Shown here: in pieces, positions 8,387 through 21,385 of the stretch
How positions within the stretch are numbered: position 1 is the first letter of the stretch
Layout: each line of letters opens with the position of its first letter
Assembly (NCBI GenBank): GCA_030430535.1
Contig: JAUIKY010000034.1
Coordinates: 1 to 38,576, forward strand
DNA length: 38,576 nt
From: Bacteroidia bacterium
Lineage (GTDB): Bacteria; Bacteroidota; Bacteroidia; Flavobacteriales; Flavobacteriaceae
Reading direction: 5' to 3'
The notes under the pieces: generated by a model
Seen by the model: only the letters and a program-made list of their open reading frames with translations
What the model was told of the DNA's origin: nothing
Databases searched by the model: none
Program-made: the position numbers and the translations under genes

Positions 8387-11314
8387 TTAAAAATCCAAAT
8401 TCAATCCAAGTACAAACGATCGTGGTCTAGGGTAAAAACTGTTGTCGATACCTCCAGTGATTTCAGGATCTAAACCGTTGTAATCTGTTACCGTTAGTAC
8501 ATTTTGAACGGAACCAGAGAGTCTTATTGTCATGTCTTTTATAGCTTCGCGAAGTGTGTATCCTAAAGTGATATTATCTACCTTAAAAAATGAAGCTTCC
8601 TCAATCCAATGGCTGCTCAGGAAATTATTGTCTGTTTGATTCAGAAAACCTGTTTCAAGATAATCGGAATGTATGTTCCATAAAAAGTTGTTGGTTGTTG
8701 GAACCACACCGTTTAAATATGAGTTTCCTGAAGCCACGTTGTTGTATGCATAATTTCCAATGTTAGCTCTGGTTACTATGGCCAAATCCCAATTTTTATA
8801 ACTTAGGTTGGTGTTTAGTCCCATAATCACATCTGCATAGGGATCGTGATAAAGGTACTTGTCGGCATCATTAATAACATTGTCTCCGTTTCGGTCAACA
8901 AAAGCACCTTCAATGGGATTGCCATCGGTATCGTAAACTTGTTGAAACACGTTAAAGCTGAATGGAGCTTCGCCTTCGGTGTGCAATTGAATATTATTAC
9001 CAACACCACCACTAATACCACCAACTTCTTGGTCGAAAGGCAGCCTTGTAATTTTATTGTCGTTAAAAGCTACGTTGTAGCTTACCGACCATTCAAAATC
9101 TTCCGTTCTTACTGGAATTACATTAACGGCGAATTCAATACCCTTGTTTTCCATATCGCCAATGTTTTTATCAATTCTACTTCCAAAATTGGTAAATGGA
9201 TCAACAGATGCAAAGGCAATTAAATCTTTTGTTTTCTTGATGTAAGCATTGGCCGAACCAGAAATTCTACTGTTCAACAAACTAAAATCCATACCAATAT
9301 TAAGTGTGTTGCCTACTTCCCATTTTAAGTTTTCGTTTAATGGGTCGGGTCTGTATGTTTGGTAAAACGAATTGCCAAGTTGGTAATAGGCATCATCTCT
9401 ACTTCCTGTATATCGGGTTAGGAATTGATAAGGTTCAAGACCATTTGAGTTACCTACTTCACCATAACCAATTCTTAGTTTTAGTTCGTTTAAAAAAGAA
9501 TCTTCAAGGAAATTCTCTTTGTGCATGTTCCAAGCCACAGCTATTGAAGGGAAGTAGCCCCATCTGTCATTAGGGTTTAGCTTTGATGATGCGTCGGCTC
9601 TTAACGTAGCGGTCAATAGATATTTTCCGTTGTAATCATAATTAAATCGACCGAAATACGATAATAAAACTTCTTTTCTCTTATCGATGGTAACAGGTTC
9701 CCTGCCGTCTTCAGCAGCTTCGCTATCATAATTAAAGTCGTAAGGACGCTCAAACGATTGGTAAGAGTAACCGCCTACTATATTCAAATTATGCTTGTCG
9801 TTAATGGACTTATTATAAGTTAGGTAAGCATCAAATAACTTGCTGTCCCTTTCGTTGGAATATCTGCTGTAAGAGCCGTTCCAAGTTGGGTCGGCAGTTG
9901 GCATCATATCCGAAACAATTATCCTACCATGGCTATTCGATTTGTCGATACCCGCGTTAACGGTTGCTGTTAAATCTGGGAAAAAGTGCAGTTTGTAATC
10001 TATTTTAGCATTGGCAATAAGGCGTCTTACTTCGGCTGAATCGTCCCTTAAGTTCAATTGGGCAACAGGGTTGGCATTCCCTAAACTTGGCATTAGCCCC
10101 GTAGCCATGTCAACCCAAGACGAGTAAGGGGCAAACGGTGAGTTGCTATCGAAAACAGGTTCAGTTGGTGCATAGGTATTTGCCGCCCCAATAGCTCCTC
10201 GGTTAGCAAAAAAGTTTTCGGTATAAGTGCCCCTTGCGTTCAATTCCAGTTTTAAGTGGTCGTCTAAAAACTTTGGGGAAAGGTTTATCGATCCAGTGGT
10301 TCTTTTAAAGTTGTCACGTTTTAAATTACCATCATGGTCTGAATGCCCCAAAGAGAATCTCATAGGGATACCAAAGGCGTTACCCAATGCGCTAAAAGAG
10401 TGATCTTGACCAAAAGCATTGTTGTAAATTTCATCTTGCCAGTTGGTGTTGTTGTTTTTTAGTAAAGCAAGGGTGGTCGCATCGGCGTTAGGATGGTTGG
10501 TTACAATTTGCCTAAATTGGTCGGCATCCAAAACATCAACTCTATCAATAGTTGCATGCATCGTGGTTGATGTATTGAGATTGAATTTAAAATCAGAATC
10601 CTTACCTTTTTTAGTTGTAATCATAATTACCCCGTTGGCCGCTCTCGATCCGTAAATGGCTGTAGCCGAAGCATCCTTTAAAACCACCATACTTTCAATA
10701 TCATTGGGGTTGATAAGGTTTAATGGGTTACGGGTTCCGCCCACGCCTGTATTGTCCAGAGGAAAACCATCAACAACAATTAAAGGACTACTGGTTAATG
10801 ATAAAGATCCGTTACCTCTAATAAGAATGTTTTGGTCTTCTCCAGGGGCACCACTACCAGAAGTAATAGAAACACCTGCCACTTTACCACTTATAAGTTG
10901 TTGGGTAGAAAGTACGGGACCTTGGTTGAAGTCTTCGGTAGTCACCAAATCGGCCGTCCCTGTTAAATCTTCTTTTTTTACGCTACCATAACCAATAATA
11001 ACCACTTCTTCAAGTTGGGCGGCATCTTCGCTCAACTGAACGTTTAAAGAGGCTTGCCCCGTATAGGTTATTTCTTGGGCTTGGTAGCCTACATAGGTGA
11101 ATACTAATACATCACCAGTGTTAACTTCAATTTCGTATTGTCCGTCAAAGTCTGTAGCGGTCCCTGTGGTGGTGCCTTTAATCACTACATTAACTCCCGG
11201 AAGCGGAATGGAAGTTGCTTGCTCTGTTACTGTTCCTTTTAAGCTGTTTTGCCCAAACAGAAACACGGGAAAAACCAGCATAAAGAACAGAAAACCTTTA
11301 GTAGTTGTTTTCAT
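8387..11314 (-). CDS. susC: SusC-family TonB-dependent outer-membrane oligosaccharide transporter
   Basis: A 975-residue TonB-dependent receptor that imports maltodextrins through the outer membrane with SusD. A signal peptide ends near residue 21 (FLFGQ). Residues 24-105 are a carboxypeptidase-regulatory-like beta-sandwich (GVNVVIKGTTTGTATDFDGQY). The SusC signature EEVVIIGYG is at 102-110. The plug domain follows (about 115-230, with VDGFPLDN and AIYGSRAANGVIMITTKKG), then a long beta-barrel ending in a C-terminal F, as usual for barrel assembly. It is first in the arm. Upstream are a -7 box, a shared 19-bp element and a LacI-type palindrome, described separately. Confidence 0.96.
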   Translation of the reverse strand: MKTTTKGFLFFMLVFPVFLFGQNSLKGTVTEQATSIPLPGVNVVIKGTTTGTATDFDGQYEIEVNTGDVLVFTYVGYQAQEITYTGQASLNVQLSEDAAQLEEVVIIGYGSVKKEDLTGTADLVTTEDFNQGPVLSTQQLISGKVAGVSITSGSGAPGEDQNILIRGNGSLSLTSSPLIVVDGFPLDNTGVGGTRNPLNLINPNDIESMVVLKDASATAIYGSRAANGVIMITTKKGKDSDFKFNLNTSTTMHATIDRVDVLDADQFRQIVTNHPNADATTLALLKNNNTNWQDEIYNNAFGQDHSFSALGNAFGIPMRFSLGHSDHDGNLKRDNFKRTTGSINLSPKFLDDHLKLELNARGTYTENFFANRGAIGAANTYAPTEPVFDSNSPFAPYSSWVDMATGLMPSLGNANPVAQLNLRDDSAEVRRLIANAKIDYKLHFFPDLTATVNAGIDKSNSHGRIIVSDMMPTADPTWNGSYSRYSNERDSKLFDAYLTYNKSINDKHNLNIVGGYSYQSFERPYDFNYDSEAAEDGREPVTIDKRKEVLLSYFGRFNYDYNGKYLLTATLRADASSKLNPNDRWGYFPSIAVAWNMHKENFLEDSFLNELKLRIGYGEVGNSNGLEPYQFLTRYTGSRDDAYYQLGNSFYQTYRPDPLNENLKWEVGNTLNIGMDFSLLNSRISGSANAYIKKTKDLIAFASVDPFTNFGSRIDKNIGDMENKGIEFAVNVIPVRTEDFEWSVSYNVAFNDNKITRLPFDQEVGGISGGVGNNIQLHTEGEAPFSFNVFQQVYDTDGNPIEGAFVDRNGDNVINDADKYLYHDPYADVIMGLNTNLSYKNWDLAIVTRANIGNYAYNNVASGNSYLNGVVPTTNNFLWNIHSDYLETGFLNQTDNNFLSSHWIEEASFFKVDNITLGYTLREAIKDMTIRLSGSVQNVLTVTDYNGLDPEITGGIDNSFYPRPRSFVLGLNLDF

Positions 11315-11348
11315 ATAAATGAGTTAAATAATGAATTAAATAGTTTAG

Positions 11349-11367
11349 TTATATTTTCACTTCTCAC
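11349..11367. promoter_or_regulatory. 19-bp element shared by the two arms, copy 1
   Basis: TTATATTTTCACTTCTCAC is identical to 12786-12804 upstream of the transporter operon. Here it lies just downstream of the susC -7 box, across the expected transcription start, and in the opposite orientation relative to the gene it precedes. No third copy was noticed. A regulatory role is inferred. Confidence 0.55.
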
Positions 11368-11369
11368 AT

Positions 11370-11377
11370 CAAACTTA
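11370..11377 (-). promoter_or_regulatory. -7 promoter box of susC
   Basis: On the minus strand TAAGTTTG matches the Bacteroidetes TAnnTTTG box, 56 bases before the susC ATG. The -33 TTTG is only partly matched (TTTC). Confidence 0.5.
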
Positions 11378-11422
11378 TGTAAAGAAAATGTTAAGAAATA
11401 ATTTTAAATTACGAAATTTTTA

Positions 11423-11438
11423 ACGAAAACGTTTTCGT
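11423..11438. promoter_or_regulatory. LacI-type operator palindrome
   Basis: Perfect 16-bp palindrome ACGAAAACGTTTTCGT with the central CG typical of LacI-family operators. It lies between susC and the divergent LacI gene. Its centre is about 68 bp upstream of the inferred susC start, a position that would fit activation better than simple blocking. The 330-bp intergenic stretch 11315-11644 otherwise holds the susC promoter region and no further gene. Confidence 0.65.
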
Positions 11439-11644
11439 GTTAATAAATTATTAATTCAAAACCTGTATTTTGATAAAAACACATAATTTAACAGTCGAAA
11501 AAATGTTGCTATAATTACCTGTCCAGAAATATATAATTGCTATTTTAGTTGTGATTTTAACCCTAAGAACCTGATAATAGATATTCAATTTATAAAGGAA
11601 GAGTGTCTTTCATTTTATTGGAAAGGGTGCCGAAATTTATTTAA

Positions 11645-12718
11645 ATGAAAAAGAAGATAACATTAAAGCAAATTGCGAAGGAGTTAGATGTTTCGGTATC
11701 AACAGTTTCCAAAGCCTTGAGCGGTAGTAAGGAAATTAGTGAAGATACCACGCAAAAAATCCAGGCCTTTGCAAAACTTTACAATTATAAGCCCAATAAT
11801 ATTGCGCTAAGTTTAAAAAACCGAAAAACTAAAACCATCGGTATTTTAATACCCGAAATTGTCCACCATTTTTTTTCAACGGTAATACGGGGTATCGAAC
11901 GGGTGGCCAATCGACGTGGGTATAATGTTATTGTTGGACTTTCAAACGAGTCGTTTACCAAAGAAATCATCAACATGGAGATGCTCGCCAATGGTAGTAT
12001 TGATGGGTTTATTCTCTCCATTTCAAAAGAAACTTTGTTGAAGCAGGATTACCACCATTTTCATGCAACTATAAACCAAGGGATGCCCATAGTGATGTTT
12101 GATAGGGTTGTTGATGAGGTTGAGTGCGATAAAGTAATCGTTGATGATTTTATTGGCGCCGTAAAAGCCGTAAACAAGCTTATTGAAAATAATTGCAAAA
12201 ACGTTGCCCTAATTACCACAATGGACTATGTTAGCGTTGGTAAGTTAAGAACGCAAGGCTATCTTAAAGCGTTTGAGGATCATGGAATGGAGGCTAACCC
12301 CAACATGATTTTAAAGATTGATGACAGCCTAAACGTAGAAAACCATTTAGAACTTTTGGAGGCTGAAATAGCTCAGTTTCTAAAATCGAACCCTAGTATT
12401 GATGGTTTGTTTGCGGTAAACGAATTATATGCGGTTACCGCCATGAAAGTGGCCAAAAAATTGGGGTTGAAGGTTCCCGACGATATTCAGGTAATCGGTT
12501 TTACCGATGGGGTACTCTCAAAACACGCCACGCCTAGTTTGACAACGGTGAGTCAGCACGGTCAAAAAATGGGCGAACAGGCCGCAAATTTATTGATAGA
12601 TCGATTGGAGGCCGAAGACGCCGAAGGCCAGCAATACTTTACTAATAACGACGAAAAACGGGACTTTATAAAGTTGGTTATAGAGACAGAAATTATTGAA
12701 AGAGAATCAACTAAATAG
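11645..12718 (+). CDS. LacI-family regulator of the starch/maltose locus
   Basis: A 357-residue transcription factor. The N-terminal helix-turn-helix is at about 5-26 (TLKQIAKELDVSVSTVSKAL), followed by the hinge helix (KPNNIALSLKNRKT). A periplasmic-binding-protein-like effector domain starts GILIPEIVHHFFSTVIRGIE and contains the late motif DDIQVIGFTDG. Length and layout are normal for LacI/GalR proteins. It sits between the two arms, divergent from susC and upstream of the transporter operon, so it is the likely local regulator. The effector is inferred to be maltose or a maltodextrin. The ATG at 11645 puts the HTH at the usual distance from the N-terminus. Confidence 0.92.
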   Translation: MKKKITLKQIAKELDVSVSTVSKALSGSKEISEDTTQKIQAFAKLYNYKPNNIALSLKNRKTKTIGILIPEIVHHFFSTVIRGIERVANRRGYNVIVGLSNESFTKEIINMEMLANGSIDGFILSISKETLLKQDYHHFHATINQGMPIVMFDRVVDEVECDKVIVDDFIGAVKAVNKLIENNCKNVALITTMDYVSVGKLRTQGYLKAFEDHGMEANPNMILKIDDSLNVENHLELLEAEIAQFLKSNPSIDGLFAVNELYAVTAMKVAKKLGLKVPDDIQVIGFTDGVLSKHATPSLTTVSQHGQKMGEQAANLLIDRLEAEDAEGQQYFTNNDEKRDFIKLVIETEIIERESTK

Positions 12719-12762
12719 TTTCGTTGCCAATTTTTTTTATTAGGAAAACCAAAAATCTTTTA

Positions 12763-12770
12763 TATCTTTG
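12763..12770 (+). promoter_or_regulatory. -7 promoter box of the transporter operon
   Basis: TATCTTTG matches TAnnTTTG, 92 bases before the transporter ATG. No clear -33 TTG was found at the usual spacing. The gap after the LacI gene (143 bp) and this box suggest a separate transcript. Confidence 0.5.
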
Positions 12771-12778
12771 ATGCGAAA

Positions 12779-12815
12779 TCAAAACTTATATTTTCACTTC
12801 TCACCTAAGTTTTGA
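12779..12815. promoter_or_regulatory. Inverted repeat enclosing copy 2 of the shared 19-bp element
   Basis: TCAAAACTTA (12779-12788) and TAAGTTTTGA (12806-12815) are perfect inverted arms around a 17-nt centre. Bases 12786-12804 are identical to 11349-11367. It lies just past the predicted start of the transporter message, so it could be an operator or a leader hairpin. Confidence 0.55.
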
Positions 12816-12862
12816 TAAGTACATACCGCTTATCAAATAGTATTAATTAAACATACTATTTA

Positions 12863-14224
12863 ATGGAAAAGCGTAGATTAAGTTTCTGGGAAATTTGGAA
12901 CATGAGTTTCGGTTTTCTGGGGATTCAGATGGGGTTCGCCCTTCAAAATGCCAATGCCAGTAGGATACTTCAAATTTTCGGAGCCGATGTTCACGAACTG
13001 TCGTGGTTTTGGATTATAGCGCCTTTGATGGGATTGATAGTTCAGCCTGTTATTGGTCATTATTCCGATAAAACCTGGGGGCGTTTCGGTCGAAGAAAAC
13101 CATACTTTTTAGTTGGAGCCATTCTGGCTTCGGTGGGTTTGGTGCTTATGCCCCAGGCCGATATGTTCACTGCGCTTTTACCGCCGCTTTGGGTGGGAGC
13201 AGGGATGCTCATGATTATGGATGCCTCGTTCAACATAGCTATGGAACCTTTCCGAGCCTTGGTGGGTGATAATTTGAGAACCGACCAACGAACCATGGGT
13301 TTTAGCGTGCAAACAGCACTTATTGGCTTTGGAGCCGTAATAGGATCTTGGTTGCCTTATGCTTTGGCCAATTGGTTTGGAGTTCCAAATCAAACGTCAG
13401 AAGGAGCCGTTCCTATGAATTTAATTTTATCATTCATCATTGGCGCTGTGGTTTTGGTCGTTTCAATTTTGGTAACAGTTTTAACCACCAAAGAATATTC
13501 TCCAGAAGAACTAGCACATTTTGAAGCTGAAAAAGCAAAATCGGACGAAATTGAAGCTGTGGTTCAAGAAAAGGAATCGAGTTTACTGGACATTTTTGAA
13601 GATTTCAAAAAAATGCCCGAAACCATGCGCCAATTGGCTTGGGTTCAGTTTTTTTCCTGGTTCGGACTTTTCGGTATGTGGGTGTTTTCCACTCCGGCCA
13701 TTGCACAGCATACCTATGGTTTGTTGTATACCGATAGCAGCAGTGCGGCATACCAAGATGCGGGCGATTGGGTAGGCATCCTTTTTGGAGTTTACAATTT
13801 GGTGTCGGCGTTCTATGCTTTTGCTTTGCCATTTATCGCCAAAAAAATAGGGCGAAAAAAAACACATGCACTATCGCTATTAATTGGTGGTTTGGGGCTG
13901 CTTTCCATTTACATTATGCCCGACAAAAACTGGTTGGTTGTCTCTATGGTGGCCGTGGGCATTGCCTGGGCCAGTATTTTGGCCATGCCTTACGCTATTT
14001 TGGCGGGCTCTATTTCGCCAAAAAAGATGGGGGTTTACATGGGCATTTTTAACTTTTTTATCGTGATACCGCAAATTATCAATGCCTTAATAGGAGGGCC
14101 TTTGGTCAAATATGCCTATGGCAACCAAGCTATTTTTGCTCTGGTAATGAGCGGTGTTAGCTTTTTAATTGCAGCAGCTTTAGTCGGAAAGGTTAAAGAT
14201 GTTGACGATATTATAAAATCTTAA
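12863..14224 (+). CDS. MFS/GPH-type inner-membrane maltose transporter
   Basis: A 453-residue, very hydrophobic protein with about 12 membrane segments. It has the loop 2-3 motif GHYSDKTWGRFGRRKPYF, which fits the SLC45-like / sugar:cation symporter group that includes bacterial maltose permeases. A hydrophilic loop rich in Glu and Lys (about 213-245) lies between the two halves. Its stop is one base before the beta-phosphoglucomutase ATG, so translation is probably coupled. With maltose phosphorylase downstream, maltose is the most likely substrate; glucose or longer maltodextrins are alternatives. Confidence 0.88.
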   Translation: MEKRRLSFWEIWNMSFGFLGIQMGFALQNANASRILQIFGADVHELSWFWIIAPLMGLIVQPVIGHYSDKTWGRFGRRKPYFLVGAILASVGLVLMPQADMFTALLPPLWVGAGMLMIMDASFNIAMEPFRALVGDNLRTDQRTMGFSVQTALIGFGAVIGSWLPYALANWFGVPNQTSEGAVPMNLILSFIIGAVVLVVSILVTVLTTKEYSPEELAHFEAEKAKSDEIEAVVQEKESSLLDIFEDFKKMPETMRQLAWVQFFSWFGLFGMWVFSTPAIAQHTYGLLYTDSSSAAYQDAGDWVGILFGVYNLVSAFYAFALPFIAKKIGRKKTHALSLLIGGLGLLSIYIMPDKNWLVVSMVAVGIAWASILAMPYAILAGSISPKKMGVYMGIFNFFIVIPQIINALIGGPLVKYAYGNQAIFALVMSGVSFLIAAALVGKVKDVDDIIKS

Positions 14225-14225
14225 A

Positions 14226-14906
14226 ATGAAAAAAACAGGAGTTATATTCGATTTAGACGGTGTTATTGTAGATACCGCCAAGTATCATTTTTTAGCATGG
14301 AAAAATCTTGCCGATGGGCTAGGGTTCGAATTTACCGAACAACACAACGAATTGTTAAAGGGTGTCAGCCGTGTTAGGTCGTTGGAGATTTTGCTGGATA
14401 TAGGAAACGTCAACATTTCCGAAGAAAAAAAACAAGAATTTCTAATCAGTAAAAATGAAGAATACCTAAAATTTATCACCAAAATGGATGCCAGTGAATT
14501 ACTTCCCGGAACAGAAAAACTTTTAGATATTCTGGATGATTTGGGAGTGAAATATGTTTTGGGTTCGGCCAGCAAAAACGCACCGCTTATTTTAAAGCAG
14601 GTGGGTATTTACGACCGATTTGCAGGTATTGTTGACGGCAATAGCGTTAGTAAAGCAAAACCCGACCCCGAGGTGTTTTTGATAGGCGCACAAAGATTAG
14701 GGGTGAAACCCGAAAACTGTGTGGTTTTTGAAGATGCCATTGCTGGAATTGAAGCCGCCAACACAGCCCAGATGGTTTCCGTTGGTATTGGCGATAAAGA
14801 CACCTTGAATGAGGCCGATTTTAATTTTGAAAGCCTGACGGAAATTAATACCGATGTTATCAAAACATTGTTTTCAGGAAAAAAGAAGAAGGAACAGAGC
14901 GCTTAA
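14226..14906 (+). CDS. pgmB: Beta-phosphoglucomutase
   Basis: A 226-residue HAD-superfamily enzyme that converts beta-glucose 1-phosphate to glucose 6-phosphate in the cytoplasm. The nucleophile and acid/base aspartates D9 and D11 are in FDLDGVIVDT. An alpha-helical cap follows with KGVSRVRSLEIL, then motif II GSASKNAP, motif III KAKPDPE and motif IV VFEDAIAGIEAA. These match beta-PGM rather than phosphoglycolate phosphatase. It lies directly between the transporter and maltose phosphorylase, whose product is its substrate. Confidence 0.94.
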   Translation: MKKTGVIFDLDGVIVDTAKYHFLAWKNLADGLGFEFTEQHNELLKGVSRVRSLEILLDIGNVNISEEKKQEFLISKNEEYLKFITKMDASELLPGTEKLLDILDDLGVKYVLGSASKNAPLILKQVGIYDRFAGIVDGNSVSKAKPDPEVFLIGAQRLGVKPENCVVFEDAIAGIEAANTAQMVSVGIGDKDTLNEADFNFESLTEINTDVIKTLFSGKKKKEQSA

Positions 14907-14930
14907 AAACGTTCTTAGATTGTAAAAAAT

Positions 14931-19366
<4,436 letters not shown>

Positions 19367-19372
19367 ATATAG

Positions 19373-21358
19373 GTGCTTATGTATCATTCTAAAAAGCAAA
19401 AAAAGAACAACGGGTCATTAATTTTAATGGTCATGGTGTTCGTTTTTACTGTAAATTTATCTTGTAAAAATGAAGGTGAAATGGCAACAGATGAAACCCG
19501 TACAGTTTCTGCCGTTGAGGAAAGGCAGGATATTGAGCGCATCGAGCCATTAAATTGGTGGGTGGGTTTTAAAAATAAAAATCTTCAATTGTTGGTGAAA
19601 CACCCTAACATTTCTGAATATTCACCGGAAATTGAATATAATGGGGTAAACTTGGTAAAAGTTAATAAAGCCGATAGCCCCAATTATCTGTTTCTTGATT
19701 TGGAAATTTTGGAAACTGCTTCCCCTGGAAAATTCAATATTGTTTTCAAAAAGGAAAATGAAGCTGAATTGGTGCAGACTTACGAACTGAAATCCAGAGA
19801 AAAATCGGCCGAAGATTATGTGGGGTTTGATAGTAGTGATGCCGTTTATTTGATTACTCCCGACCGATTTGCAAACGGAAATCCCGATAACGACATTGTG
19901 GAATCGCTCAATGAGAAAACCATTGATAGATCTGACGATTATGCTCGTCACGGTGGCGATATTAAAGGAATCATCAACCATTTGGATTATATTTCAGACT
20001 TGGGGTTTACGGCCATTTGGTCGTCACCATTATTGACTAACGATATGCCTCAGGGGTCGTACCACGGATATGCCATGACCGATTTTTATGAGATTGATCC
20101 GCGTTTTGGTACTTTGGAGGAGTATTTAGAACTTTCTTCCGAAATGTCACAAAAAGGCATGAAACTGATTATGGACCAAGTGGCCAACCACTGCGGATTG
20201 GAACATTGGTGGATGAAGGATTTGCCCTTTAACGATTGGATAAACCATCAAGATAATTACATTGATAATTTGGCGAATTGGGATAATAGCAAAAGCATTA
20301 CCACAAGCCACAGGCGCACCACCAACCAAGATTTTTACGCTTCAAAAATCGATAGGGATAAAATGAGCGAAGGTTGGTTTGTTTCTTCCATGCCCGATAT
20401 GAACCAGCGTAACCCCTTTATGGCTAAATACACCATTCAAAATAGTATTTGGTGGATTGAAATGGCCAATCTTGGGGGCATCCGTCAAGACACTTATCCT
20501 TACCCCGACAAGGATTTTATGAGCGAATGGGCGGGTGAAATTATGAACGAGTATCCCAATTTCAATATTGTGGGTGAAGAATGGACTTCCAATCCGTTGC
20601 TCATTGCTTATTGGCAACAAGGGCACCCCAATAAAGATGGCTATAAATCCAATTTGAAAAGTCCGATGGATTTCGCCATGCAAGAAACCATCATAAAAGG
20701 TTTGAATAACAATGAAGATTGGAGTTCTGGTTTGATAGAAATATATAAAGGCTTGGCCAACGATTTTGCTTATGTGAGCCCAAAAGACCTCATGGTGTTT
20801 CCCGATAATCACGACATGAGCCGTATTTTCACCCAATTGGGCGGCGATATTGCTAAAACAAAAATGGCACTGGGTTATGTATTGACTATGCCCCGTATTC
20901 CACAGATTTATTACGGTACCGAAATTTTGATGGAAGATTTTGATAAACCCGGCGATCATGGTTTAGTCCGTAGTGATTTTCCGGGGGGCTGGGAAGGTGA
21001 TGCCATAAATGCCTTTACAGGAGAAGGGCTAAGTGAAGCACAAAAAGACATGCAATCGTTCCTGAAAAAAGCATTGAATTACCGAAAAACAAGCCCAGCC
21101 ATCCACGATGGAGAAACGGTACATTTTGTTCCAGAAAATGGAGTTTATGTGCTGTTCAGAATAAAAGGTGAGGAAATAGTGGTTCATATTATGAACAAAA
21201 ATGAAGAGCCCGTTGAGTTGGATTTAAATCGATTTGATGAGATTGGGCTTAACGGAAAAACAATATTCAATATTATCACCGGAGAAAGTTTTGTTTGGGG
21301 AGACAATTTATTACTGACAGAAAAGGGTAGCACTTTGCTCACCACAAAACAGAATTAA
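19373..21358 (+). CDS. susA: GH13 neopullulanase/cyclomaltodextrinase-like lipoprotein (SusA type)
   Basis: A 661-residue lipoprotein (hydrophobic segment 15-29, then LSC with C31). Residues about 55-140 fit the cyclomaltodextrinase N-terminal domain (EPLNWWVGFKNKNLQLLV). The barrel begins VYLITPDRFANG. Catalytic residues: D373 in GGIRQDTYPYP, E402 in VGEEW, D481 in FPDNHDMSR; region I is DQVANHCG. A short C-terminal beta domain ends the protein. It likely cuts maltodextrins or pullulan in the periplasm, as SusA does. It starts six bases after susB ends. Met1 and Met3 are both possible starts. Confidence 0.92.
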   Translation: MLMYHSKKQKKNNGSLILMVMVFVFTVNLSCKNEGEMATDETRTVSAVEERQDIERIEPLNWWVGFKNKNLQLLVKHPNISEYSPEIEYNGVNLVKVNKADSPNYLFLDLEILETASPGKFNIVFKKENEAELVQTYELKSREKSAEDYVGFDSSDAVYLITPDRFANGNPDNDIVESLNEKTIDRSDDYARHGGDIKGIINHLDYISDLGFTAIWSSPLLTNDMPQGSYHGYAMTDFYEIDPRFGTLEEYLELSSEMSQKGMKLIMDQVANHCGLEHWWMKDLPFNDWINHQDNYIDNLANWDNSKSITTSHRRTTNQDFYASKIDRDKMSEGWFVSSMPDMNQRNPFMAKYTIQNSIWWIEMANLGGIRQDTYPYPDKDFMSEWAGEIMNEYPNFNIVGEEWTSNPLLIAYWQQGHPNKDGYKSNLKSPMDFAMQETIIKGLNNNEDWSSGLIEIYKGLANDFAYVSPKDLMVFPDNHDMSRIFTQLGGDIAKTKMALGYVLTMPRIPQIYYGTEILMEDFDKPGDHGLVRSDFPGGWEGDAINAFTGEGLSEAQKDMQSFLKKALNYRKTSPAIHDGETVHFVPENGVYVLFRIKGEEIVVHIMNKNEEPVELDLNRFDEIGLNGKTIFNIITGESFVWGDNLLLTEKGSTLLTTKQN

Positions 21359-21385
21359 AAGGATATTCTTTAGAAGATAAAATTA

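Noticed and set aside
12700-12722. Possible second LacI operator upstream of the transporter (AGTTTCGT half-site)
   Set aside because: Only one half resembles the 11423 palindrome; the other half matches at about 4 of 8 bases.
20342-20959. Long minus-strand open frame opposite the GH13 lipoprotein gene
   Set aside because: Antisense to a clear catalytic domain; composition follows the codons of the real gene.
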